From Pedobacter sp. AK013 (GTDB lineage: Bacteria > Bacteroidota > Bacteroidia > Sphingobacteriales > Sphingobacteriaceae), in assembly GCF_014205835.1 (NCBI RefSeq), contig NZ_JACHCQ010000001.1:248001-312000 (forward strand): DNA of 64,000 nt. The letters run 5' to 3'. Below are positions 17,924-28,938 of this stretch, in pieces. The stretch's first letter is position 1, and each line of letters begins with the position of its first letter. A model generated the notes under the pieces. It was not told where the DNA came from. It made no database searches and saw only the letters and a list, made by a program, of their open reading frames with translations. The translations under genes were made by a program, and so were the position numbers.

Positions 17924-20900
17924 TTATAATCCAATGTTTAAACCCACCATGAAAGTTGTAGGCTTTGGATAATCGAAAAATGTTTGACCCTGTGCAAATG
18001 CATTTCCATAAGTGGTTACCTCAGGATCGTTGCCAGTATACTTGGTGGCCAGGAAGAAATTCTGAACAGATGCATAAACACGGAGTTTGCTTAAGCGCAA
18101 TTTTTCGACAAGTGTTTTATCAAAAGTATAGCCCAGTAAAAGGTTTTTTCCACGGATGAAAGAGCCGTCTTCCAACCAGTGCGTATCCACATTGGTTACA
18201 TATCCGGCAGATTGATCCCTGATTGCAGCAATCGGCGTATTTTGGTTCTGGGGAGTCCAGGCATTTAATACGCTGGCAAAGCTATTGGCCTGTACCTGTC
18301 TGTCTTCACCTGAGTGGTGGGTCATATTCAATACATCATTACCATATGAATATTGAAGCTCTACAATCAACTCTAAGTTTTTATAGCGAAATGAGTTACC
18401 AAATGATCCCCAACCTTTTGGTGTTCCGTTACCAATAATCTGACGGTCGGCATCTGTAATGGCATGGTCGCCGTTTACATCTAAATATTTGATATCGCCC
18501 GGAAGCAAAGTTTTACCACCGCGGTAACTTACATATTTAGCTGCTTCTGCTCTTTCGGCCTCACTCCAGGTTCCTAAACGCACCAGGCCCCAGAATGCCC
18601 CTACAGGCTCTCCAACTCTGATAATACCTGTTTGATTGGTGAAATTTGGATTACCCACGCCAAAAATATCATCAGGTGTGGCCAAAGAAAGTACTTTATT
18701 GCGGTTAAGGGAGATATTAAAGCTGGTTTTCCAGGTAAAATTGTCGGTTTGTACGTTTACCGTATTGATGCCTAAATCTAAACCTTTGTTCTGCATAGAT
18801 CCTATATTTTTTCTGATCACTGCATATCCTGTGGTACGTGGCACTGGTGCATCCAGTAACATATCGGTTGTTTTTCGATAATAAAGATCGGCCTCTAAAT
18901 TAATGCGGTTGTTAAATAAGCCAAGTTCTAAACCCGCATCAACCTGTGCTGTTTTTTCCCAAACCAGATCTGGATTGGCCAATCTGCCTATGCCAATACC
19001 TGTTACCTTACTATCATTAATAATGGCCGAGTTATTAACCAATGTAGCTAACGACTGGTAAGCGGGAAGTTCTGAATTACCACTTAAACCATAACTGGTT
19101 CTTAGTTTTAAATTAGAGATGGTTTTGTTTCCTTTAAGAAAATCTTCATCTGAGGCTTTCCAGGCCAATGCTGCCGAGGGGAAAAAGGCAAACTTATGAT
19201 TTTCTCCAAATTTGGATGATCCATCTACCCTACCTGTAAAAGTAACCAGGTATTTGTCTTTAAAGGCATAGTTTAATCTTCCAAAATAAGAGTTAAAAGC
19301 CGATCTGTTACGGCTAGAGCCCACCGTAATCGATTTACTTCCGGAGCCCATATTATTGTTTCCATAAAAATCCGTTACAAAATTCTCGGCATGGCTGGTA
19401 TTGCTAAAAAAATTGGTCGCCTGCCATGAAATACCCAATAACGCATTAATGGCATGCGATTCGGCAAAACGTTTGTTATAGGTTAAATAGTTTTCCAATG
19501 ACCAAAAAGTTTCCCTATCATTGGTTACATTGGCTGTTCCATTCTGCCCGTCAGAAATACCGTACAATTGTTTGGCGTTGTACTCGTTAATGTTGCGGCT
19601 CACAATATTGGCTCCTAACTGGGTGCGGAATTCTAAATCTTTACTAAAGCTAATGGTAGAATAAATACTCCCTAAAGCAGTTTGGGTAACCATTCCATAT
19701 TTTTGGTCAGTTAAGATATGCACCGGATTGGAGCCTCCTTCTGCCCATGGAATCAGTTTATTATCGCCCCACTTGCCATCTGCCAGTTTAATGGGCAGAA
19801 AAGGGAATGCTTCGGTAATCATGCGGACTGAATTTAAGCCGCCTGTTCCCTGATCAACAATGTTTTCGTTCTGGTTATTGTAACTCAGATTACCGCCGAC
19901 CTTTAACCACGGTTTAATTTTGCTGTCGAAATTAAATCTGCCCGAATAACGTTTTAGATAAGAGTTTAGCAAAAGGCCTTCATCATCGCGATAGCCTGCA
20001 AAAACGCCATAAGTGCTATTTTCGTTTCCACCTGTAAAACCCAGCTGATGATTTTGCGAGAGTTTATTCTGTGTAGATTCTTTCAACCAATCGGTGTTAT
20101 ATAATGGGTTTCCATTGCCATCAAAAAATTGTGGTAAGGCAATCCTTGCAGCTTTAGGAACAGGGGTTGAAGCATAATTACCTGCGGCCCAACCTACGGG
20201 ATCGTACACCTTGATGTTATCATAAGCCAGATCCTGCACCTTAACATACTCAAAGGCATCAAGCATCTTAACATGGTGGGCGGCCAGCGTATTTACACCA
20301 AAATCTGCATCATAAGTGATGCGCTGAGCATTTGCTGTTCCTTTTTTAGTCGTAATTAAAATTACGCCATTTGCACCCCTTGCACCATATATGGCTGTAG
20401 AAGATGCATCCTTTAACACCTCTACTGAAGCGATATCACTTGGATTAATGTAATCGATAGCGTTACTGTTCTGTGTTTGCGATCCCACTGGCAAAGCCAC
20501 GCCATCTACCACATAAAGAGGATTGTTACTCGTGTTGATGGAACTAAATCCCCTGATTTTGATGTTTGTCTGTCCGCCAGGTCTACCTGAGTTGGTGTTT
20601 ACCTGTACACCAGAAATACGGCCAGCGAGTGCCTGATTTAGTGATGAAGCCGGACGTTCCTGAAGTTCGCTGGCTTTTACCACACCAACAGAACCAGTAA
20701 GGTCTGTCTTTTTCACCGATCCATAACCAATTACCACTACCTCATCTAACTTATTGGCTTCGGCAGGTATCATTTTAACGCTAATGTTAGCTTCGTTACC
20801 TACTGTAATATCTTTATTTTGATAACCCACATAAGAAAAACGGATCACATCATTCGGGTTCGCTTCGATACTGAACTTACCAGCTTCATCAGTTACAGCT

Positions 20901-21124
20901 GTTTTACCTGAAGAAATGTTTTTGACGCCAACGCCTGGAATCGGCATGTTTTTTTCGTCTAATACGGTTCCTGTAATTACTTTTCTGTTTTGAATATGCA
21001 CTAGAGGCATATTTGGCCCGGAAAACCCCTCGGATTTTTCAGCAACCAGATTCATCGAAAAAGCAGGGCTGTTGAGCAAAAAAAGCACAGAAAGCCCCGA
21101 AATCTTTAATAGATTGATTTTCAT
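17924..21124 (-). CDS. SusC/RagA family TonB-linked outer-membrane transporter
   Basis: 1066 aa. Signal peptide MKINLLKISGLSVLFLLNSP..., then a carboxypeptidase-D-regulatory-like domain (~50-120; GTVLDEKNMPIPGVGVKN), a TonB-box-like LDEVVVIGYGSVKKTDLTGS region (~127-146), the plug with RISGVQVNTNSGRPGGQTNIKIRG and IYGARGANGVILITTKKG, and a large barrel ending in PKPTTFMVGLNIGL. It imports substrate across the outer membrane using TonB energy, together with the SusD encoded downstream. There is no STN domain and no anti-sigma or hybrid sensor gene adjacent, so the pair is a regulatory orphan; a 20-bp palindrome lies about 260 bp upstream of its start. Confidence 0.95.
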   Translation of the reverse strand: MKINLLKISGLSVLFLLNSPAFSMNLVAEKSEGFSGPNMPLVHIQNRKVITGTVLDEKNMPIPGVGVKNISSGKTAVTDEAGKFSIEANPNDVIRFSYVGYQNKDITVGNEANISVKMIPAEANKLDEVVVIGYGSVKKTDLTGSVGVVKASELQERPASSLNQALAGRISGVQVNTNSGRPGGQTNIKIRGFSSINTSNNPLYVVDGVALPVGSQTQNSNAIDYINPSDIASVEVLKDASSTAIYGARGANGVILITTKKGTANAQRITYDADFGVNTLAAHHVKMLDAFEYVKVQDLAYDNIKVYDPVGWAAGNYASTPVPKAARIALPQFFDGNGNPLYNTDWLKESTQNKLSQNHQLGFTGGNENSTYGVFAGYRDDEGLLLNSYLKRYSGRFNFDSKIKPWLKVGGNLSYNNQNENIVDQGTGGLNSVRMITEAFPFLPIKLADGKWGDNKLIPWAEGGSNPVHILTDQKYGMVTQTALGSIYSTISFSKDLEFRTQLGANIVSRNINEYNAKQLYGISDGQNGTANVTNDRETFWSLENYLTYNKRFAESHAINALLGISWQATNFFSNTSHAENFVTDFYGNNNMGSGSKSITVGSSRNRSAFNSYFGRLNYAFKDKYLVTFTGRVDGSSKFGENHKFAFFPSAALAWKASDEDFLKGNKTISNLKLRTSYGLSGNSELPAYQSLATLVNNSAIINDSKVTGIGIGRLANPDLVWEKTAQVDAGLELGLFNNRINLEADLYYRKTTDMLLDAPVPRTTGYAVIRKNIGSMQNKGLDLGINTVNVQTDNFTWKTSFNISLNRNKVLSLATPDDIFGVGNPNFTNQTGIIRVGEPVGAFWGLVRLGTWSEAERAEAAKYVSYRGGKTLLPGDIKYLDVNGDHAITDADRQIIGNGTPKGWGSFGNSFRYKNLELIVELQYSYGNDVLNMTHHSGEDRQVQANSFASVLNAWTPQNQNTPIAAIRDQSAGYVTNVDTHWLEDGSFIRGKNLLLGYTFDKTLVEKLRLSKLRVYASVQNFFLATKYTGNDPEVTTYGNAFAQGQTFFDYPKPTTFMVGLNIGL

Positions 21125-21905
21125 CGGTTTTAGGTTTAGAAATGGTTAGTTAATAATATATAATTCAGCTGCTAGCAGCTAAAACGTTTTATCAATTATT
21201 CAATAAAAAACAATTGAAAGCAAATCATCATTTTTAATCAGAAGGGCTTTGAGTTAAAAGCAATTGTGTGCTGGGAGATCGCATTTTTAAATGGATTAAA
21301 AACTACACACAAATAAACTACACAGACATATACTGCCCGGCAGGGCGTAAATATACCTAAGCTCATCATCATATTCGGTTGTTGATAAATCGATTTATCA
21401 ATTCAATATTAAATATTTTATCACAAAATCAAGAATATTATTTTGATAATTAGAAACACGTTATCGTATAAATCCGATTACAGTATGATTACTTTTACAG
21501 GTGCTATTTTTTTTGAATAAATGTTTCATGTAAATCAGAAAATGGCTTGATCCAAATTCATTATGCCTCACCTACTTAAGTCTATTTTTAAGAATTAGAT
21601 AAAAAATTTTAGTTTTTTTTCAAAAGAAAGCTCACCAGGTTTCCTATAGATAACATTGATTAGTATAGTTATTATCCATTTTGCATAATGAGCTATTGCC
21701 ATATATAAACGAGAAAGCCCCATATTGCTATGAGGCCAATTATTTTGTTTTATTAGCATCCACCAATAAAACTAAACCAAACAAACTAATGAGTAAATAA
21801 GACAAATAAGTTTGAGAATTGTTTTAACAAATAAAAAAATATTGATTTTTTTATTATTTGGGGGATAGAAAGTAAATAGATACTGCTTAAGCTACCATTT
21901 TACAG
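21125..21905. other. Long AT-rich upstream region of the orphan SusC/SusD operon
   Basis: About 780 bp without a convincing open frame on either strand. On the minus strand TATATTTA (21348-21355) is a near match to a -7 element, with the palindrome at 21382-21401 about 50 bp upstream of the implied start of transcription. The remaining ~500 bp up to the katG terminator is very AT-rich and I see nothing defined in it. Confidence 0.4.
21382..21401. promoter_or_regulatory. Perfect 20-bp palindrome, candidate operator
   Basis: TTGATAAATCGATTTATCAA is a perfect, CG-centred palindrome in the region upstream of the SusC/SusD operon. The symmetry and length suit a dimeric regulator such as a LacI- or Crp-type protein. 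Its centre is around -50 relative to the start site implied by TATATTTA at 21348-21355 (minus strand), a position from which an activator could work. The regulator is unknown. Confidence 0.5.
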
Positions 21906-21937
21906 AAAAGGCACCGAAATTTTCCAGTACCTTTTTG
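21906..21937 (-). terminator. Terminator of katG
   Basis: Minus-strand stem AAAAGGTAC / GTGCCTTTT with one G-T pair and a 12-nt loop, about 20 bp after the katG stop codon. Confidence 0.65.
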
Positions 21938-21956
21938 TTTTGCGTTGTATTTCTGA

Positions 21957-24275
<2,319 letters not shown>

Positions 24276-24290
24276 TTAACCAGATTATTA

Positions 24291-24322
24291 TAAATTTAGA
24301 GAATTGAAATAACTAATCACAA
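24291..24322 (-). promoter_or_regulatory. Possible katG promoter
   Basis: Minus strand: TTG (24320-24322), 21 bp, then TAAATTTA (24291-24298), one mismatch from the Bacteroidota -7 consensus TAnnTTTG. It lies 58 bp upstream of the katG start. Confidence 0.3.
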
Positions 24323-24734
24323 TCATTTAATTCTATAATGGAATAGTTAGAATCTATTACCTTTCTATATCAGTAGTTTAAGAGGAGTGCGAGGGCTTGG
24401 GACCGCAAAAATTTAACCTGACGTTAATCTTAAAATAAAAGCCCCATTAGGTATTTAACTTTTGCAGGTATAGTGAAACCGGCGCTTTCAGAATGATTTT
24501 AAAAAGCAATAGAGGGTTTTCGATAGTGGCAATGGGGGCCATATGGAATACCTAGGTAAAGCTTTTAGCGGTATAAGAGCGGATAATAATAGAATAATGC
24601 ATTTGGATGATTAGCAAAGGATGGGTGTGTCACATGGGTATATATATGTCGTTTTTCTAAAAAAATTGTAGAATTGCGCCTATTTTTGAATTGGTAGCAA
24701 GTGTAACAAACGACAGTAACAACAAATAAAAACA
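24323..24734. other. Gap between divergent katG and Crp/Fnr gene
   Basis: About 410 bp with no convincing open frame. A TATTTTTG match to the -7 element lies at 24681-24688 on the plus strand, 46 bp before the Crp/Fnr start, but no TTG is at the right distance. Confidence 0.35.
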
Positions 24735-25316
24735 ATGCAAGACATACTATTCGACTTTATATCAAAATACGTTTCTCTGACAGAAGAGGAGAAGAACACA
24801 ATACTTTCGTTAGACATATTCCGCTCTATTAAGAAAGGGACAACTTTGCTCAAAGAAGGACAAAAATCGAAAGATAGTTACTTTGTTTTAAAAGGCTGTA
24901 TTCGGACATATTATGTTTTAGATGGTGAAGAAAAAACTACTGCTTTCTATACAGAAATGGAAGTTTTGACACCCCCTTGTGTAATAAGCAAAACGCCCTC
25001 TGAATATTATGTAAGTTGTATAGAAGACACTATACTTACTGTTTCAAATTCTGATATGGAAATGGAAATAAACAGGAAATTTCCAAAGTTTGAAACCCTA
25101 TGCAAAATATTATCCGAAGAACTCTTAGCTAAACAGCAAATAGATTTTGACGAGTTTAAAACTTCTTCCCCTGAAAAACGATATCTGAACCTGATTCAAA
25201 AAAGACCGGAACTTATTCAGCGCGTTCCACAGCATCAATTAGCAAGTTATTTAGGTGTCAAACCCCAATCTCTAAGTAGATTGAGAGCAAGAATTGTAGG
25301 AAAAAATAAAGGCTAG
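24735..25316 (+). CDS. Crp/Fnr-family transcriptional regulator
   Basis: 193 aa, the usual size for this Bacteroidota subfamily. The N-terminal cyclic-nucleotide-binding-like beta-roll (~20-115) has RSIKKGTTLLKEGQKSKDSYFVLKGCIRTYY, and the C-terminal helix-turn-helix (~150-190) is QHQLASYLGVKPQSLSRLRAR. There is no Cys cluster for an Fe-S centre and no clear cAMP-binding Arg-Ser pair, so the effector is unknown. Just downstream, GTTCATTTCTTAACTTAAGT at ~25319-25338 forms an imperfect inverted repeat (GTTCA...TGAAC) that could be its own binding site, controlling the outer-membrane protein gene that follows. Confidence 0.88.
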   Translation: MQDILFDFISKYVSLTEEEKNTILSLDIFRSIKKGTTLLKEGQKSKDSYFVLKGCIRTYYVLDGEEKTTAFYTEMEVLTPPCVISKTPSEYYVSCIEDTILTVSNSDMEMEINRKFPKFETLCKILSEELLAKQQIDFDEFKTSSPEKRYLNLIQKRPELIQRVPQHQLASYLGVKPQSLSRLRARIVGKNKG

Positions 25317-25400
25317 GGTTCATTTCTTAACTTAAGTGAACAATTTAAGGCCCCTCGCTAATCTACCTTGCATTATCATTTAACAATTAATAGTATTGAT

Positions 25401-26018
25401 GTGCAAAAGAAAATTTTAATGTTCGCTTTGATCTTAATGATGGCAGGCAGTTTACAGGTGAATGCCCAATCTACCCAACAGGATAGTACTTACAAAAAGT
25501 ATTATATTGGGAGTTCACTCTTGATGTTGGGAAATTTTTCCAAAGTAAATAATCCTGAGTATGTACAATTAAATATTGGATATAGGATAACACCCAAAGA
25601 TGTTGTTTCCTTTGAATTTAAAAGATCCATTTATTCCTGGCCAATAGGTATCCCTTTTGGACCATCATTTGATGCGCCGGGAGAAAACTATCCCGGGCAT
25701 GCACGTATACTTGCACCTACATTAGGATACCAGCATTTTTGGTGGAAAGGAGTCTACACATCCGTTTATGCATTGAATGCTTTTGAAAAATATATCGACG
25801 AGAATAAAAAAAAGATTGGAAATGGATACACACTGTATCTGAACGTCCATTTGGGTTACCAGTTTACGTTTTTTAAAAACCGGTTCTTTTTTGAACCAGC
25901 TATTGGATGCAGTTATTGGCCTGTAAGGACTAATGTACCTGAATCATTTAGAGTAGTAGAAAAAAAATGGCCTAACTACTTTATTCAACCCGGGCTTCAT
26001 TTTGGGTTTAACTTTTAG
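25401..26018 (+). CDS. Small outer-membrane beta-barrel-type protein, uncharacterised
   Basis: About 205 aa from a GTG at 25401; an ATG at 25368 would add eleven residues ahead of the signal peptide and is less natural. Signal peptide KKILMFALILMMAGSLQVNAQ, then alternating aromatic/polar strands (YYIGSSLLMLGNF, YVQLNIGYRITPKDVVSFEFKR, HARILAPTLGYQHFWWKGVY, LYLNVHLGYQFTFF, FIQPGLHFGFNF ending in Phe), which fits an eight- to ten-stranded outer-membrane barrel. I do not recognise the family. It is 84 bp downstream of the Crp/Fnr gene and co-oriented, so it may be its target. Confidence 0.7.
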   Translation: MQKKILMFALILMMAGSLQVNAQSTQQDSTYKKYYIGSSLLMLGNFSKVNNPEYVQLNIGYRITPKDVVSFEFKRSIYSWPIGIPFGPSFDAPGENYPGHARILAPTLGYQHFWWKGVYTSVYALNAFEKYIDENKKKIGNGYTLYLNVHLGYQFTFFKNRFFFEPAIGCSYWPVRTNVPESFRVVEKKWPNYFIQPGLHFGFNF

Positions 26019-26138
26019 TAGATAATTTCTATTCATTGTTAATATGACAAGAGCGGCTATTCGTTATGCACGGAAGTGGTCTCAATACGCTGGTCTTTCA
26101 AAATATTTTACAAATTAAATAGCTGTTATTCAGTTTCA

Positions 26139-26208
26139 TATATTTATCTATCGCAATATTACGATTAAATGTTTGGGTACTTAATAATTACATCGTAATA
26201 TTGCGATA
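26139..26208 (+). promoter_or_regulatory. arsR promoter with two ArsR operators
   Basis: TATATTTA (26139-26146) is a near-consensus -7 element. Immediately downstream lie two copies of ATCGCAATATTACGAT in opposite orientation: 26149-26165 and 26192-26208 form a perfect 17-bp inverted repeat with 26 bp between. Each half is itself an imperfect palindrome (CGCAATATTACG). The right copy runs into the arsR ATG at 26208, so a bound repressor would block both transcription start and the start codon region. Confidence 0.8.
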
Positions 26209-26537
26209 TGGGAACAACAAAATCAGAAATATTCACAGAAGAGCAGAATAGTTTGGCTGTACAGTTGAAAGCAATTGCACATCCCGCACGTATTGCAATC
26301 TTGCAGGAACTGATCAAAGTGAACGCCTGTATCTGTGGCGACCTGGTAAACGAACTTGGACTGGCCCAAGCGACCATCTCGCAACATCTGAAAGAACTGA
26401 AGAATGCTGGTATAATACAGGGAACAATCGAGGGGGCAAGCGTATGCTACTGCATCGAACCAAAAACGTGGAAAATGCTACAGGAAGAACTGAACAGGCT
26501 TTTCGGTTCATACAAGGGCGAGCAGAACTGCTGTTAA
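26208..26537 (+). CDS. arsR: ArsR/SmtB-family metalloregulatory repressor
   Basis: 109 aa winged helix-turn-helix protein. LKAIAHPARIAILQELI opens the DNA-binding domain; CICGDLVNELGLAQATISQHLKEL is the recognition helix region and carries the As(III)-type Cys41-x-Cys43 pair; a second pair, Cys80-x-Cys82, lies in the wing (ASVCYCIEP), and the protein ends Cys108-Cys109. The pairs could bind As(III), releasing DNA. It heads the arsR-arsM-small ORF-arsC operon, with operators in front of it and a third before arsM. The start is fixed by the operator overlap and by the family's usual N-terminus length. Confidence 0.93.
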   Translation: MGTTKSEIFTEEQNSLAVQLKAIAHPARIAILQELIKVNACICGDLVNELGLAQATISQHLKELKNAGIIQGTIEGASVCYCIEPKTWKMLQEELNRLFGSYKGEQNCC

Positions 26538-26554
26538 AAAATTTGCCAAATTCA

Positions 26555-26570
26555 ATCGTAATATTACAAT
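26555..26570 (+). promoter_or_regulatory. Third ArsR-type operator, between arsR and arsM
   Basis: ATCGTAATATTACAAT matches the arsR operator half-sites (CGTAATATTGCG) at most positions and lies 4 bp before the arsM start codon, 17 bp after the arsR stop. It suggests a second, internal control point. Confidence 0.65.
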
Positions 26571-26574
26571 CAAT

Positions 26575-27423
26575 ATGGAAGAGAACGAAAAACTAAAAGA
26601 GCTCGTTAAAGAAAAGTACAGTGAGATCGCCTTGCAGGACAAGGATACTAATGCTGCATCTTGCTGTGGTGCCGGCGGATGCTCAACAGAGGTCTATAAC
26701 ATCATGACAGATGATTATACTGAAATAGAGGGCTATATTCCCGATGCGGACCTGGGATTGGGTTGTGGCTTGCCGACACAGTTCGCTATGATAAAAGCAG
26801 GTGATGTGGTGATCGACCTTGGCAGTGGTGCGGGCAATGATTGCTTTATCGCACGAAAAGAAACGGGTGAAACTGGTAAGGTCATCGGTATCGACTTCAC
26901 TCCAGCCATGATTGAAAAAGCCAGGATAAATGCAGAAAAACTAGGTTACCATAATGTCGAGTTTAGACAGGGCGATATCGAAAAGATGCCCATTACCTCC
27001 GGTGTAGCTGATGTGATTGTGAGCAACTGTGTACTTAACCTGGTTCCAAATAAAGATGCCGTTATTAAGGAAATCTTTAGGGTTCTTAAACCAAATGGAC
27101 ACTTCAGTATCTCTGATGTGGTACTGATCGGTGAGCTTCCGGATGCACTGAGAATGGATGCGGAAATGTATGCCGGCTGTGTAGCTGGTGCCATCCAAAA
27201 GGAAACCTATCTTAACCTCATCAATGACAATGGCTTCCACAATGTAACCGTTCAGAAAGAAAAACCAATCATCATTCCCGATGATATACTTTCCAAATAC
27301 CTTTTACCACAGGAAATCGAAAGCTTCAAAAGTGGGAATACGGGTATTTTCAGCGTAACTGTATTTGCAGAGAAACCAGAAGTTAAACAGGCTTGTTGTC
27401 CACCAGGATGCTGTGATCAGTGA
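26575..27423 (+). CDS. arsM: Arsenite S-adenosylmethionine methyltransferase
   Basis: 282 aa. Class I methyltransferase core with DLGSGAGNDCFIARK (81-95) and IGIDFTPAMIEKAR. The cysteines that bind As(III) in this family are present: Cys64 (GLGCGLP), Cys152 (NCVLNL) and Cys202 (GCVAGA); an extra N-terminal cluster, SCCGAGGC, and a C-terminal CCPPGCC tail add more thiols. The enzyme methylates As(III) to mono-, di- and trimethyl forms that leave the cell as volatile or less retained species. The stop overlaps the start of the next small ORF (TGATG), indicating translational coupling. With no efflux gene in the operon, methylation may be the main exit route for arsenic here. Confidence 0.95.
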   Translation: MEENEKLKELVKEKYSEIALQDKDTNAASCCGAGGCSTEVYNIMTDDYTEIEGYIPDADLGLGCGLPTQFAMIKAGDVVIDLGSGAGNDCFIARKETGETGKVIGIDFTPAMIEKARINAEKLGYHNVEFRQGDIEKMPITSGVADVIVSNCVLNLVPNKDAVIKEIFRVLKPNGHFSISDVVLIGELPDALRMDAEMYAGCVAGAIQKETYLNLINDNGFHNVTVQKEKPIIIPDDILSKYLLPQEIESFKSGNTGIFSVTVFAEKPEVKQACCPPGCCDQ

Positions 27424-27551
27424 TGAAAACTGAAACGCTCCATAAATATAGAAAACCGATCATTATTACCTTTTCGGTCATTTTGCTACAGCTCATCTTC
27501 GGCTTTGATGCTAAGTTCTGTATCATTAATATTATTTGGTTATTAGTATAA
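27423..27551 (+). CDS. 42-aa membrane protein translationally coupled to arsM
   Basis: The ATG overlaps the arsM stop codon (TGATG). The 42-residue product has a basic N-terminus (KTETLHKYRKP) and a long hydrophobic segment IIITFSVILLQLIFGF, then a second hydrophobic end IINIIWLLV, so it should sit in the membrane. The stop is 6 bp before the arsC start. The tight spacing on both sides argues that it is real. It may be a small partner of ArsM or ArsC, or a remnant of a larger transporter; I do not recognise it. Confidence 0.6.
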   Translation: MKTETLHKYRKPIIITFSVILLQLIFGFDAKFCIINIIWLLV

Positions 27552-27557
27552 GAAAAC

Positions 27558-27977
27558 ATGAAAAAGATATTGGTACTATGTACGGGCAACAGTTGCCGTA
27601 GCCAGATTGCAGAGGGCTATCTAAGGTACTTCGCAGGGGATATTGCGGAAATCTACAGTGCGGGCATTGAAACACATGGGGTCAACCCAAAGGCAATTGA
27701 GATCATGAAGCATGATGGAATAGACATATCCGCACATACTTCAAATAACATAAATGAATATACAGACATCGACTTCGACTTTGTGATTACGGTATGCGAC
27801 AATGCTAAGGAAAGTTGCCCCTACTTCCCATCCAAAGCCATAAAGCTCCATTACGCCTTTCCAGACCCTGCAAAGGCAGTCGGTACTGAAGAACAGGTCA
27901 TGGAGCAGTTCAGGGAAGTTCGGGAAATGATCCGCAGATACGTAAGGAACTTCGTAAACGAAAACCTGAGGTTCTAA
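27558..27977 (+). CDS. arsC: Arsenate reductase, thioredoxin-coupled (low-molecular-weight phosphatase fold)
   Basis: 139 aa. P-loop CTGNSCRS gives Cys8-x5-Arg14; the redox relay cysteines Cys80 and Cys87 lie in VCDNAKESCPYF, spaced as in the well-studied S. aureus-type ArsC (C10, C82, C89), and FPDPAKA carries the general-acid Asp. It reduces As(V) to As(III), which ArsM can then methylate. It is the fourth gene of the operon, 6 bp after the small membrane ORF. Confidence 0.95.
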   Translation: MKKILVLCTGNSCRSQIAEGYLRYFAGDIAEIYSAGIETHGVNPKAIEIMKHDGIDISAHTSNNINEYTDIDFDFVITVCDNAKESCPYFPSKAIKLHYAFPDPAKAVGTEEQVMEQFREVREMIRRYVRNFVNENLRF

Positions 27978-28025
27978 AAACTTATTTAATCAGAAATGTT
28001 TCTTTACTTATTTTTAATATGGTAT

Positions 28026-28148
28026 ATGCAAAAAAGAAGAGCAAAACGTATTAAACCAAGGGATGCGACTGCTACTAAAATCGAAGCGTATTATGACGAA
28101 AATGAGAGAGAAAAAAAGTTTATTAAGCTAATCTCGGTATTATTATAA
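28026..28148 (+). CDS. Possible 40-aa basic/charged peptide after arsC
   Basis: An open frame 48 bp after arsC encodes a 40-residue, highly charged peptide (QKRRAKRIKPRDATATKIEA, then YYDENEREKKFIKLISVLLL). The composition is protein-like, not random, and it resembles the start of small proteins carried on Bacteroidota mobile elements, which suggests it is the truncated front of a longer gene. The downstream sequence breaks down into stop-rich DNA. Confidence 0.35.
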   Translation: MQKRRAKRIKPRDATATKIEAYYDENEREKKFIKLISVLL

Positions 28149-28504
28149 TCATAACCTTCGAAGAATTTTATTCACAGAATTCTAATGAACAAGTTATTTA
28201 TCTGCCTGTCAATCAATAGATAATATTTCTCCAAAATCAAACATCCGAAAGGGCGTAGAACTATAATTTGTGGATTGCTTTTTCCAAAATAGCACAAAAC
28301 CACATAAAAATGAGTTAAGAGAACTTTGTATGGGAACTTGCATGAGGTATAATTTAATTTCAAATAAATTTTGAAACATCAATCATAGTTAAGTTTTTTT
28401 TCACACAACAACCTTATTATTAATACAATACAAATAAACATATCAATTTACTCTAAAAATATATAGAGAATCAAGGTAAAGAAAATGAATATCAAAAAAT
28501 ACAT

Positions 28505-28758
28505 TTAGAACAACTCAAACTCTTTTAATACCTCGGGGTTGTTTATTTGTAAAATGCGCTTTAGCAAATCCACAATCAATATTTTCGACTGCTATACATA
28601 ACATCTTTCTTTTCTTTATCCAAAACGAAATGCCCTGACAAGAAATCAAACAGGTAATCAATGGCCATATCTTTTTGAGATTTTATCAGTAACTCAGAGA
28701 TGCCTTTGTTTAAGTCACTAATTAGCGGTGCAGCAAAGCAAAGGCCATTCTGTCGACT
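28505..28758 (-). pseudogene. Decayed gene fragments in the 28.15-28.94 kb gap
   Basis: On the minus strand two open pieces look coding but lack starts and are in different frames. One (28576-28758) reads ...PLISDLNKGISELLI..., ...DMAIDYLFDFLSGHFVLDKE... to a TGA. The second, ending at 28505, reads ...DLLKRILQINNPEVLKEFEL.... A third, upstream near 28800-28860, reads DVSVIVNEEQPFTFYQLSLH. This is the pattern of one or two degraded small genes. The remaining parts of the 790-bp gap are AT-rich, with nothing I can identify. Confidence 0.3.
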
Positions 28759-28938
28759 TTAAGAACATCAAAATAAAAGATTTGTCTAGTGCAAAGAGAG
28801 TTGGTAAAAAGTAAAAGGTTGTTCTTCGTTAACAATTACAGAAACATCTTTGTTTATAATTCATTTTCTATCTTGCAATATTAAACGGTTATTCAGACTT
28901 AAGAATAACATACTCGAATTTTATAAAATGATTCTTTA

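Noticed and set aside
28172..28363. 63-aa minus-strand frame after arsC
   Set aside because: Random hydrophobic/aromatic composition in AT-rich DNA; no start context or neighbour support.
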